This document shows, in pieces, positions 15,323 through 22,761 of a DNA stretch of 64,000 nt. The DNA is from Clostridia bacterium (GTDB lineage Bacteria > Bacillota > Clostridia > Oscillospirales > Acutalibacteraceae), in assembly GCA_017543285.1 (NCBI GenBank), contig JAFYGK010000032.1:1-64000 (forward strand), written 5' to 3'. Each line of letters opens with the position of its first letter. Position 1 is the first letter of the stretch. The position numbers were made by a program, and so were the translations under genes. The notes beneath the pieces are model-generated. The model had not been told where the DNA came from, made no database searches, and saw only the letters and a list, made by a program, of their open reading frames with translations.

Positions 15323-16230
15323 ATAAATTCAGCAAAATTGCGGCGTCTGCATTGACCGTGTGCCTTATCTTCTTATCGACGCTGCCATGTCTTGCGGAGA
15401 ATTACTCCTATACGGTCAATATGTCCGGAGGCTTGCACGGCAGAGTAACCGGCAGAATATCCGACACATTTGATTATAACGAGCAGTGGAACCCGAACGA
15501 TTACCCGGTCGAGGTGACCAACGAAAAGTATTATTTCAAGGGCTACCACATAAGCGGACGCGAGGGCATTGTCGGCGCAACAAAGATAACAAAAGACACT
15601 GTTTTTGTCGCGACCTACGGCATACGCGGAAGCACGGTCACCTACAAGGTAAATTATTGCGACCAGTCCGGCAATCCTCTGCGCGAAAGCATGACCTATA
15701 CCGGCAACGAGGGCGATAAGCCGGTTATTGCCTTCCTTTATGTTGAAGACTATCTGCCGCAGGCATACAACCTGACAAAAACGCTCAGCTCGGATGAATC
15801 TGAGAATGTTTTTACCTTCACATACAGGAAAATACCCGCGCAGACAACGTCAGGCAGCAAGTCTTCCGGAGGAACTTCATCAAGCAATATACGCGTTTCC
15901 AATTCGGGACCGAAAACGTCCGGATCGATCTCCGCGGCCAACGTGCGGGAAGGAACATTATACTCCGATCAGGCGAACAGGCCTGATTCAACCGACAACG
16001 GAGAAAACCAAAGCAGCGTTTTCGAGCCTGCCGAGATTCTGGATCTCGACGATGGCAATGCGTCCGTCGATCAGGGAGAAAAGACCGCAGGCCAGTCTGC
16101 TGCCGACTCCAGTGAGGGCGAGAGTACAGGCATCGGGTTGTGGATCGGCATTGCGGCCGGAATCGTGGTTCTGCTCGGCGCAGTAATCTTGTACCGGCTC
16201 ATCTACAGGAAGAGGAAACAAATAGGATGA
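15319..16230 (+). CDS. MucBP-like membrane-anchored surface protein
   Basis: 303 residues starting at TTG (15319), overlapping the upstream stop; GAGGTGA (15305-15311) supports this start. Signal peptide 1-26. A domain at about 27-100 has YTVNMSGGLHGRVTGRISDTF and an ending KDTVFVATYG. A MucBP-like repeat follows (about 110-172): VTYKVNYCDQSGNPL through VFTFTYR. A Ser/Thr/Asn/Gly-rich low-complexity stalk (about 175-270) leads to one membrane helix (about 273-295) and a basic tail YRKRKQ. No LPXTG is present. MucBP-type domains often bind glycoproteins, so adhesion is plausible but not proven. Last structural gene before the SipW-like peptidase. Confidence 0.75.
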   Translation: MNKFSKIAASALTVCLIFLSTLPCLAENYSYTVNMSGGLHGRVTGRISDTFDYNEQWNPNDYPVEVTNEKYYFKGYHISGREGIVGATKITKDTVFVATYGIRGSTVTYKVNYCDQSGNPLRESMTYTGNEGDKPVIAFLYVEDYLPQAYNLTKTLSSDESENVFTFTYRKIPAQTTSGSKSSGGTSSSNIRVSNSGPKTSGSISAANVREGTLYSDQANRPDSTDNGENQSSVFEPAEILDLDDGNASVDQGEKTAGQSAADSSEGESTGIGLWIGIAAGIVVLLGAVILYRLIYRKRKQIG

Positions 16231-16769
16231 AGAAGAACGTGGATTTTTCCCGGACAGATTCTAAAAGAAAAAAGGGCGGAAATATTATTCCCGCCCTTTG
16301 CAATATATTTGGCATCGCAATACTGGTCGGCGTTATTTTGCTCCTTATCCCGATAACCGTACCAAAATTTGCCGGGTACGAGGTATATAACGTCGTCAGC
16401 CCAAGCATGGAACCGTCCATTCCGATGGGCAGTTTGGTGATAGTCAAGCCGACCGACGGTCCCGAGCTGGAAATAGGCGATGTTGCTGCCTTCAGAGGCG
16501 GTGAATCGGTTATAGCTCACAGGGTGACCGCGAACAGGGTCATTGAAGGCGAGCTAAGCACAAAGGGCGACGCCAACGAAGAGGAGGATATAAATCCGGT
16601 GCCCTACTCCAACCTGGTCGGCAGGGTCGAAAGATCGATTCCGAGGCTGGGCACGCTGATGTCCTACCTGACCACCCTTTTGGGAAAGGCTTATCTTTTG
16701 CTGGTAATCTCCTGCGGAGTCATGTTCAACATGCTTGCGAGCAGGCTGAGAAAAAGCAGGAAAACCTGA
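16227..16769 (+). CDS. sipW: ER-type signal peptidase I (SipW-like)
   Basis: 180 residues from the ATG at 16227, which overlaps the preceding stop (ATGA). The first helix is at about 25-45. Catalytic S60 lies in VVSPSMEPSI. In place of the bacterial general-base Lys there is H98 in SVIAHRVTAN, and D115 (STKGDANEEED) completes the Ser-His-Asp pattern of ER/archaeal and SipW enzymes. A second helix (about 150-170) lies at the C-terminus. SipW specifically processes TasA-type precursors in Bacillus. Here two such precursors are encoded in the same operon, so this is the probable dedicated maturation enzyme. A strong terminator follows. Confidence 0.9.
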   Translation: MKKNVDFSRTDSKRKKGGNIIPALCNIFGIAILVGVILLLIPITVPKFAGYEVYNVVSPSMEPSIPMGSLVIVKPTDGPELEIGDVAAFRGGESVIAHRVTANRVIEGELSTKGDANEEEDINPVPYSNLVGRVERSIPRLGTLMSYLTTLLGKAYLLLVISCGVMFNMLASRLRKSRKT

Positions 16770-16899
16770 TCGGCTGCAAAAGCCCGCCGGAGAGCAAAAA
16801 AGAATTTTACGCAGGCAGGGCAGGTCTGTGTCAGAATAACGGATAGAGGTTACAAATAGTAATATTTCCTGATATTATACAAATAATAATAGTTTTTTT

Positions 16900-16929
16900 A
16901 AAGCAGCCGCTTATTGCGGCTGCTTTTTT
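16900..16929 (+). terminator. Terminator of the surface-fibre operon
   Basis: AAAGCAGCCGC and GCGGCTGCTTT pair over a TTATT loop (core stem 16903-16910 with 16916-16923), followed by TTTTTT (16924-16929). Confidence 0.9.
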
Positions 16930-17367
16930 CGGGTAAGTATGAATATAATATGAATAATTTAATAATTTGTTCATAATTGTTACCAAATTGTAATAAAGGT
17001 TACAGCATTGTAACTTGATTTTTGCGTATGCTGCTATTATAATTGAATTGTAAGGAAAAAAGCGGCGCATTTGGGAGCAGTATCCGGGTGATCTGTTTCA
17101 GACGGTAAATCAAGGCAAATATTGACCGTCAGCGGCATGCAAAGCCTTTGCTTTATGCACGATAAACCGGAGCCTTATATAATAAAAAACACGTTGCTTT
17201 AACTCATATTACCTCCTTGAATCAGTTTAGTGAACTGGAAAAGGACCGAAAGACCTTCTCACAACGGCAGCCAATTTCGCTGTCCGGACAGTCTGTGCCG
17301 TTATACAGACAAACCGCTGTCCGGCGCTTGTAAAATACAGGCGCCGGATGGATGAAAGGTCGGGTGA
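16930..17367 (+). promoter_or_regulatory. AT-rich intergenic region with promoter
   Basis: No long coding frame. 16935-17045 is strongly AT-rich with several TTGTTACC/GGTTACA/TTGTAA elements. TTGATT (17015-17020), a 17-nt spacer and TATAAT (17038-17043) form a + strand promoter. Downstream, GACGGT (17101-17106) can pair with ACCGTC (17125-17130). On the - strand an AAGGAGG near 17210 is followed by ATG-AGT-TAA, a two-codon frame that is not a gene. The likely target of the promoter is the small gene at 17368. Confidence 0.5.
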
Positions 17368-17511
17368 ATGCCGATGTGGATATCGTTCAGTTGGCTCGGG
17401 ATAGCGCTCACAGCGGCGTTGCCTGCGCTTGTTCTCGCGGCAGCGGTTGTTTTCATCGTAGCCAAAACAGGGCCGGGAAACGACTCCGCGGACAAAATCG
17501 AACGGCGGTAA
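17368..17511 (+). CDS. 47-residue small membrane protein
   Basis: ATG at 17368 to TAA at 17509-17511. The product begins MPMWISFSWLGIALTAALPA and continues with a Val/Ala-rich hydrophobic stretch. Together these form one long or two short membrane segments (about 4-34), then a polar tail containing KTGPGNDSADKIERR. GAAAGG lies about 10 nt upstream. A consensus-like promoter stands 325 nt upstream and a strong terminator 60 nt downstream, giving a complete transcription unit. I recognise no family. Against it: codon evidence is limited at this length, and an overlapping frame in another phase (17352-17543) is also open. Confidence 0.45.
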   Translation: MPMWISFSWLGIALTAALPALVLAAAVVFIVAKTGPGNDSADKIERR

Positions 17512-17570
17512 AAGAAGGACCGCCGAAAAACAAACCTTCTTGACATAAAGGCCATCCTATTAATTTTCAT

Positions 17571-17617
17571 AAAAAAACAGCGGCAGAGAGGTAAAATGCT
17601 CTGCCGCTGTTTTTTGC
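17571..17617. terminator. Bidirectional terminator
   Basis: AAACAGCGGCAGAG and CTCTGCCGCTGTTT form a perfect stem (core 17578-17588 with 17599-17609), with an A-run before and a T-run after. It serves the small + strand gene and the - strand MocR-type gene. Confidence 0.9.
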
Positions 17618-17710
17618 TTATTATCCATCTCGGAAGTTTTCCGGGATCGCATACACACTACCGCCGGGAACAAGCGCCGTTCGGCAATACCGTACAGTTT
17701 CGCCGCGCCG

Positions 17711-18781
17711 TCATTTTCTTCTTCCCGCCTGCCTTCTTCTCCTTCTGTTGATATGTCTCTCAAAATATCCGCCGGAAATAAACTCCGCCAAAACATACTG
17801 GTCAAAAGCCGGAACGGTGCAGGATAAAAAACCAAAACGGCTGTCGTAGCTTTGCGTCAGATGCTCGGGCAATATCATATAGCCCATGCGCATGGACGGC
17901 GCAAGGCTTTTGGAAAATGTGTTCATGTAAATCACACAGTCGTTCCTGTCCATTGAAAAAACCGTCTCAACGGGCTTGGAGCCGGAGGAAAACTCCGAGG
18001 CATAATCATCTTCTATGATTATGCCGCCGGCGCGGCTTGCCCATGTAAGATATTCGAATCTCTTGGACGCGGGCGCCGTTATTCCCGATGGAAAGCTGTG
18101 AAAAGGCGTGACATGCAGCACATCGGCTTTTGTATTCTGCAGGGCGTCGGAGCACACTCCGCAGGAATCCATCGGCAGCAGCTCGTATTTTGCACCGCAT
18201 GCAGCGTAAACCAGCCGGATCTTTTCATATGAGGGATCCTCGACCCCGTATATTTTGTCTTTGCCGAGCAGGAGCACGGTCAGCATGTACAGGTACTCCG
18301 CACCCGAACCGACTATTATCCTTTCCGGATCGACCGCCATGCCGCGTCTTCTCAAAAGGTATTCAGACAGCGCGTTGCGCAAAACTGCGCAGCCCCTGTT
18401 GGGCGGCTTTTCAAGGATGCTTTCGCCGTAATGCGACAGCACTGTGCGCATTACCTTTGACAGGGAGTTAAAGGGAAAGTCATCATACTGCGCAAAGCCG
18501 GACTTAAAATCCACGACAGGCAGCAAGCGGCGCTGCGCACCGCGCTGGTCGGGAGAGTCGGCCGGGCGGACATAAAAGCCGCTGCGCTGACGGGACACGA
18601 CATATCCGTCGTCCTCGAGCAGATGGTATGCATGCTCGACGGTAACCACGCTGACGCCGAGCTGCTGTGCGAGATCACGCTTGGAGGTCAGACGGTCGCC
18701 CTTTTTATAGCGTCCGTTTATGATATCTTCTTTGATCGAGCCGTATAAAGCCATATAGGCCGGTTGTGTTTTTTTACTCAT
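17711..18781 (-). CDS. MocR/PdxR-type GntR regulator, C-terminally truncated (possible pseudogene)
   Basis: 356 residues. The GntR winged helix is at 8-72 (KGDRLTSKRDLAQQLGVS). A fold-I aminotransferase-like domain follows from about 90, with EDDYASEF (about 257-264) and the PLP lysine K291 in NTFSKSLAPSMRMGY. Family members usually run about 100 residues further. Here the frame stops just after the ERHINRRRRR helix. About 70 nt later another phase encodes ALVPGGSVYAIPENF, which looks like a remnant of the missing C-terminus, so deletion or frameshift decay is likely. Regulators of this type commonly control vitamin B6 synthesis or uptake. It is divergent from an ECF transporter S component, which may be its target. 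Confidence 0.75.
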   Translation of the reverse strand: MSKKTQPAYMALYGSIKEDIINGRYKKGDRLTSKRDLAQQLGVSVVTVEHAYHLLEDDGYVVSRQRSGFYVRPADSPDQRGAQRRLLPVVDFKSGFAQYDDFPFNSLSKVMRTVLSHYGESILEKPPNRGCAVLRNALSEYLLRRRGMAVDPERIIVGSGAEYLYMLTVLLLGKDKIYGVEDPSYEKIRLVYAACGAKYELLPMDSCGVCSDALQNTKADVLHVTPFHSFPSGITAPASKRFEYLTWASRAGGIIIEDDYASEFSSGSKPVETVFSMDRNDCVIYMNTFSKSLAPSMRMGYMILPEHLTQSYDSRFGFLSCTVPAFDQYVLAEFISGGYFERHINRRRRRQAGRRK

Positions 18782-18832
18782 CTGGTTATATAAAAAATTC
18801 TCTTTCTGATAGTTTTAATATGATCAGTTATA

Positions 18833-18860
18833 ATTATAATTATATTAAACCGTTTGTCAA
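18833..18860 (-). promoter_or_regulatory. Promoter of the MocR-type gene
   Basis: On the - strand TTGACA (18860-18855), a 16-nt spacer and TATAAT (18838-18833). The surrounding 18815-18850 is an AT-only tract with repeated TATAATTA. It is shared with the divergent ECF gene and is a natural operator site. Confidence 0.6.
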
Positions 18861-18927
18861 GCATTACATCAGCGGCTCTGCCTCAAAGAATGCGGGCTTG
18901 ACAGTTCGGGCATAAGGGGGATCGTTT

Positions 18928-19449
18928 ATGAATGTTTCAAGGAAGCATAAATCTGTTCCGGATGTAAAAAAGCTGACCGTTGCGGCCGTTTTTATGGCGC
19001 TGAACATCGCGATGAGCAGCCTGGGCATTCCCGTGCCCGGCGGACATCTCTATCTGTGCGATCTGGTAATATGCACGGCGGCGATCCTGCTCGATCCGTT
19101 TTACGCGTTTGCGGTAGGCGGCATAGGCTCTTTTCTGGGCGATCTGATTTTCTATCCGCTGCCCATGTTTGTTTCGCTTGTTGTACACGGCGTTCAGGCG
19201 GTAATCATTTCGCTGTGCGTGCGTTATACCTTTAAGGACAGACCGCTCGCCGGTATGATTCTCGGCGTTGCCCTCGGCGGCGTCTTCATGGTTGCCGGCT
19301 ACACATTCGGGAAGGCTTTTATTTACAGTACGCCGGAATACGCGATAGTAAAGCTGCCCTATGAATTTGCTCAAGCAATTATCGGAGCCGTCGGCTCGGT
19401 CGTCCTGTGCCGCAGAATGAAGATAGACCGGCAGCTTAAGCTGGACTGA
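18928..19449 (+). CDS. ECF transporter S component (vitamin uptake)
   Basis: 173 residues, five to six membrane helices. The N-terminal LTVAAVFMALNIAMSSLGIPVPGGHLYLCDLVI matches the riboflavin/pyridoxine/HMP-type S-component family, where the first helix and the GHLYLxD region help form the substrate pocket. It would bind a vitamin and dock with the shared EcfAA'T module, which is not encoded nearby. AAGGGGG precedes the ATG. Divergence from a MocR/PdxR-type regulator suggests a vitamin B6 form as substrate; this is inference from context. A terminator follows. Confidence 0.8.
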   Translation: MNVSRKHKSVPDVKKLTVAAVFMALNIAMSSLGIPVPGGHLYLCDLVICTAAILLDPFYAFAVGGIGSFLGDLIFYPLPMFVSLVVHGVQAVIISLCVRYTFKDRPLAGMILGVALGGVFMVAGYTFGKAFIYSTPEYAIVKLPYEFAQAIIGAVGSVVLCRRMKIDRQLKLD

Positions 19450-19482
19450 AAAAATATCCTTTTCGGACGCTTTACAAGTATA

Positions 19483-19518
19483 AAAATCCGCCTGCGTTAA
19501 AATGCGCGGGCGGATTTT
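19483..19518 (+). terminator. Terminator after the ECF gene
   Basis: AAAATCCGCC (19483-19492) pairs with GGCGGATTTT (19509-19518), ending in the T-run. Confidence 0.75.
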
Positions 19519-19526
19519 GCAATTGT

Positions 19527-19560
19527 AAAAAAGGGCTGCCGCATAAGCGGCAGCCCTTAA
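19527..19560 (-). terminator. Terminator of PEP carboxykinase gene
   Basis: AAGGGCTGCCGC (19531-19542) and GCGGCAGCCCTT (19547-19558) form a perfect 12-bp stem. On the - strand it is followed by a U-run (complement of the A-run ending at 19532). Confidence 0.9.
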
Positions 19561-19574
19561 AGCTCTTATGAAGA

Positions 19575-21341
19575 TCAGCCGAGTCTTGCGCGGAGTCCTT
19601 CAAGCTGTGCTTTGAGTTCATCGGGAAGCTTGTCACCGAATTTACCATAGAATTCTTCTATACCTGACAGTTCTTTCTTCCAGATCTCGGGATCGACGTC
19701 AAGCAGTCCCTCGAGAGTCTCCTTGGAAATGTCAAGGCCTTCGATATTGATATCGTCGGCAGAAGGAACGTAACCGATGGGAGTTTCGTCTGCGCCGACC
19801 TTGCCCTCGCAGCGGTCGATGATCCATTCGAGTACGCGCATATTATCGCCGAAGCCCGGCCAGATGAAGTTGCCTTCATCATCGGTTCTGAACCAGTTGA
19901 CGTTGAAGATCTTGGGAGCCTTATCGCCCAGCTTTTTGCCCATATCGAGCCAGTGCTGCCAATAATCGCCCATATTGTAGCCGCAGAAGGGCAGCATAGC
20001 CATGGGATCGCGGCGAACAACGCCCACGGCGCCGGTTGCGGCTGCCGTCGTTTCGCTGGCCATGATGGAGCCTACGAATACGCCGTTGTTCCAATCAAAG
20101 GACTGATAGCACAGAGGAGCTGTCTTTGCGCGGCGACCGCCGAAAACGATAGCGGTAAGCGGCACGCCCTTGGGAGAATCAAACTCGGGCGAAACGCAGG
20201 GGCAGTTCTTTGCCGGGGCTGTGAAGCGGGAGTTGGGATGCGCGCCGGGTCTTGTAGGATCGGCGTTCCAGACATCGCCCTTCCAGTCGAGGGAGTTCTT
20301 GGGAGGATTATTGTCCAGCTTTTCCCACCATACGGTGTTGTCGTCAAGGTTAAGAGCGACATTTGTAAAGATGGAATTCTTTCTTGTGGAGGCAAGAGCG
20401 TTGGGATTGGACTTTTCGTTTGTGCCGGGAGCGACGCCGAAGAAGCCGTTCTCAGGGTTGCATGCCCACAGTCTGCCGTCTTCGCCTATGCGAATCCACG
20501 CGATATCGTCGCCTACACACCATACCTTGTAGCCCTGCTTCTTGTAGATCTCAGGCGGAATGAGCATGGCGAGATTTGTCTTGCCGCAGGCGGAAGGGAA
20601 TGCGGCAGCGATATACTTGACCTCTCCCTGCGGGTTTTCGAGGCCGAGGATGAGCATATGCTCAGCCATCCAGCCTTCGTTTTTGCCCTGATAGGAGGCA
20701 ATGCGCAGAGCGAAGCACTTTTTGCCGAGGAGGACGTTTCCGCCGTAGCCGGAGTTGACCGACATAATGGTGTTGTCCTCGGGGAAATGGCAGATATACT
20801 TCTTGGAGGCGTCGAGCTGAGCCTTGGAATGAAGACCGCGCACGAAGTCGTTGGAATCGCCCAGAGCGTCCATGACCGCCTTGCCGACCCTTGTCATGAT
20901 GACCATGTTGAGGACGACATAGATGGAATCGGTGATCTCGATACCGACCTTGGAGAAGGGAGAACCGATGGGGCCCATGGAATAGGGGATGATATATGCG
21001 GTACGACCCTTCATGGAGCCGTCAAATATCTCGTTGAGTCTGGCATATGCTTCGGCGGGAGCCATCCAGTTGTTTGTGGGACCTGCGTCCTCTTCCTTGG
21101 AGCAACAGATATAGGTCTGCTTTTCAACACGGGCTACGTCGTTGGGGTCGGTGCGGTGGAGATAGCAGCCGGGGAGCTTTTCCTCATTGAGCTTGTACAT
21201 TTCGCCGGTTGCACAGGCCTCTGCGCGAAGGGCTTCAAGCTGATCCTCGCTGCCGTCGATCCAGACGACACTTTCGGGCTTGGTCAGAGCGATCATTTCA
21301 TCGATCCAGGATAAAACCTGTTTATTATTGGTTAAACTCAT
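19575..21341 (-). CDS. pckG: Phosphoenolpyruvate carboxykinase, GTP type
   Basis: 588 residues, the length of GTP-dependent PEPCKs. Reaction: oxaloacetate + GTP to PEP + GDP + CO2, reversible, placing it at the PEP-pyruvate-oxaloacetate node with pyruvate kinase encoded 3 kb away. The kinase-1a P-loop reads FPSACGKTNLAML with the reactive hyper-conserved Cys. ARG-equivalent substrate segments (PYSMGPIGSPFSKVGIEITDS) and the PEN nucleotide loop (CNPENGFFGVAPGT) are present. The start has AAAGGGG upstream, and a consensus promoter lies 50-80 nt before it. In fermenting anaerobes it often works in the carboxylating direction toward succinate; this cannot be decided from sequence. Confidence 0.95.
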   Translation of the reverse strand: MSLTNNKQVLSWIDEMIALTKPESVVWIDGSEDQLEALRAEACATGEMYKLNEEKLPGCYLHRTDPNDVARVEKQTYICCSKEEDAGPTNNWMAPAEAYARLNEIFDGSMKGRTAYIIPYSMGPIGSPFSKVGIEITDSIYVVLNMVIMTRVGKAVMDALGDSNDFVRGLHSKAQLDASKKYICHFPEDNTIMSVNSGYGGNVLLGKKCFALRIASYQGKNEGWMAEHMLILGLENPQGEVKYIAAAFPSACGKTNLAMLIPPEIYKKQGYKVWCVGDDIAWIRIGEDGRLWACNPENGFFGVAPGTNEKSNPNALASTRKNSIFTNVALNLDDNTVWWEKLDNNPPKNSLDWKGDVWNADPTRPGAHPNSRFTAPAKNCPCVSPEFDSPKGVPLTAIVFGGRRAKTAPLCYQSFDWNNGVFVGSIMASETTAAATGAVGVVRRDPMAMLPFCGYNMGDYWQHWLDMGKKLGDKAPKIFNVNWFRTDDEGNFIWPGFGDNMRVLEWIIDRCEGKVGADETPIGYVPSADDINIEGLDISKETLEGLLDVDPEIWKKELSGIEEFYGKFGDKLPDELKAQLEGLRARLG

Positions 21342-21389
21342 ATTTTTTACCCCTTTCAGATAAATAGTTAGCTTAACGTAATCATATTA

Positions 21390-21418
21390 ATTATATAATT
21401 TTTAGCCTGTTTTGGCAA
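21390..21418 (-). promoter_or_regulatory. pckG promoter
   Basis: On the - strand TTGCCA (21418-21413), a 17-nt spacer and TATAAT (21395-21390). The leader is about 40 nt. Confidence 0.75.
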
Positions 21419-21523
21419 TATGGTTTATAATAATTTTTTATGAACATTGGCCGGAGTCTTCCACTCAACCGGTTGCAGATCCGGAATCATCATTGTGCAA
21501 TTTATTAAACAACAATCTATTAC

Positions 21524-21556
21524 GTTAGTTATAAGTTAGTTTAACTATGCTATAAT
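21524..21556 (+). promoter_or_regulatory. Extended -10 promoter with direct repeats at the -35 position
   Basis: TATAAT (21551-21556) preceded by TGC, an extended -10. No consensus -35 is present. Instead GTTAGT-TATA-AGTTAGT (21524-21540), a direct repeat with an 11-bp period, covers that position, as expected for an activator site. The same repeat with identical spacing lies at 7894-7910. Confidence 0.55.
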
Positions 21557-21773
21557 TAAACATTAAAAGCAAACGGAACAAGCAGGGGGATGCTTTTAAC
21601 AAAGCAGCACCTTTCCCTGATTCTGTTCATGCTGCAGGCAATAATGCATGCGTATGCTGCGGCTTTATTACAAATAGGGCGGTTTTGCTTCACAGAGAAA
21701 TCAGCCGCGGCATGTAAATTCAACAAATCACATTGCTGAATCGATAACGGTCAGTCAACGGGGGAGAATGGAT
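21557..21773 (+). other. Leader of the small membrane protein gene
   Basis: About 210 nt without a coding frame of note. TTAAAAGCA (21563-21571) pairs perfectly with TGCTTTTAA (21591-21599), placing a hairpin right at the 5' end of the transcript. Nothing else identifiable. The remaining part of this gap (21419-21523) shows no feature. Confidence 0.4.
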
Positions 21774-22124
21774 ATGAAAAAAACTGCACAGATCATCCTG
21801 ATTTTTATTACCGTCGCGCTTTCTGTTTTGCATAATTATGTTTCGAAAACAATGCATCGATGGACCTCGATGAACTATTCTTTTATTCCTGAATACATTG
21901 TCACAACGGTATTTATCATTATAATGGCACTTTTGCTTGGGCTTTCCGTATTTAAGTTTTCATTCAGCGATAAAGCGGCAAAGACAGCCACGGCAATTAT
22001 TATCATACTGGGCTTGGCGGCAGGCTTTACTCTTTTAATTCCCAACGGGATGCCCTATATGACCGTTTTTGTAAGCACGGTATATGTCGTGGCGCTGCTG
22101 TTCAGACGAAAAACAGACAGCTAA
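21774..22124 (+). CDS. Small integral membrane protein, unknown
   Basis: 116 residues with three or four membrane helices (about 5-23, 41-62, 73-90, 94-110) and short polar loops. It ends FRRKTDS. No family recognised. I choose the ATG at 21774 because GGGGGAG lies 8 nt upstream; an ATG at 21768 is only 2 nt from it. It has its own promoter (extended -10 with direct repeats) and a terminator, so it is a single-gene unit. Confidence 0.65.
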   Translation: MKKTAQIILIFITVALSVLHNYVSKTMHRWTSMNYSFIPEYIVTTVFIIIMALLLGLSVFKFSFSDKAAKTATAIIIILGLAAGFTLLIPNGMPYMTVFVSTVYVVALLFRRKTDS

Positions 22125-22139
22125 AACCATATAACCGGC

Positions 22140-22186
22140 AAAGCCCGCAGCAGCGACGAAGCGGTTACGGGCTTTGATTATTTTTA
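22140..22186 (+). terminator. Terminator after the small membrane protein
   Basis: AAAGCCCG (22140-22147) pairs with CGGGCTTT (22168-22175) across a 20-nt loop, followed by GATTATTTTT. Confidence 0.6.
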
Positions 22187-22194
22187 ATCGGTAT

Positions 22195-22227
22195 TAATTA
22201 AAATCCGCCGGAGCCGCAGCTCCGGCG
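22195..22227 (-). terminator. Terminator after leuD
   Basis: CGCCGGAGC (22206-22214) and GCTCCGGCG (22219-22227) pair over a 4-nt loop. On the - strand the stem is followed by GATTTTAATTAA. Confidence 0.75.
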
Positions 22228-22237
22228 AAAATATTAT

Positions 22238-22714
22238 TCATTCTATACTGGCAAGAAGCCCGCCCTTGTCGATGATGTTGCGTATGAAATCGGGAAACGG
22301 CGCGGAGGAATACTTTTTGCCGCTGGTCTGGTTTTCAATAATTCCCGTGTCGGTATCGATGCAAAGAATATCTCCGTTGTCAATTTCTCCGCAGCCGTCG
22401 CATTCCAGTATCGGCAGACCGATATTTATGGAATTCCGGTAGAAAATGCGCGCGAAGCTGACGGCTACTACACAGGATACTCCCAATGCTTTTATCGCAA
22501 TCGGAGCGTGCTCTCTTGAGGAACCGCAGCCGAAATTATTCATGGCGACTATGATGTCGCCCGTCTGCACCTTTGACGAAAAATCCGGATCGACATCCTC
22601 CATACAATGGCGCGCAAGTTCTGACGCGGAGGTCGAGTTGAGGTATCTCCCGGGAATAATAACGTCGGTATCTATATTATCACCGAATTTATGTACCCTG
22701 CCTTTAAAAATCAT
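22238..22714 (-). CDS. leuD: 3-isopropylmalate dehydratase small subunit (swivel domain)
   Basis: 158 residues, the short LeuD form. It carries the aconitase swivel domain: [15 protein letters not shown] at the N-terminus and the substrate loop [13 protein letters not shown]. With a LeuC partner it isomerises 2-isopropylmalate to 3-isopropylmalate in leucine synthesis; closely related subunits act in homoaconitase and methylmalate pathways. No large subunit or other leu gene is nearby. Instead it is the second gene of a transcript starting with a glmU homologue, 47 nt upstream. GGAGGTG precedes the ATG. Confidence 0.9.
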   Translation of the reverse strand: MIFKGRVHKFGDNIDTDVIIPGRYLNSTSASELARHCMEDVDPDFSSKVQTGDIIVAMNNFGCGSSREHAPIAIKALGVSCVVAVSFARIFYRNSINIGLPILECDGCGEIDNGDILCIDTDTGIIENQTSGKKYSSAPFPDFIRNIIDKGGLLASIE

Positions 22715-22761
22715 TGTGCTGCACCTCCGAATTATTATTCCTGATCCGTAGGATCACGTTA

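Noticed and set aside
17200-17216. AAGGAGG followed by ATG on the - strand
   Set aside because: The frame is ATG-AGT-TAA, only two codons; treated as chance or a remnant.
17352-17543. 63-codon + strand frame overlapping the 47-codon membrane protein
   Set aside because: Its product is Cys/Arg/Ser-rich without structure; the overlapping phase gives a coherent membrane helix and is preferred.
19953-21314. Long open frame (453 codons) on the + strand opposite PEP carboxykinase
   Set aside because: It is antisense to a clearly identified enzyme and its translation has no family character; it results from codon bias of the real gene.
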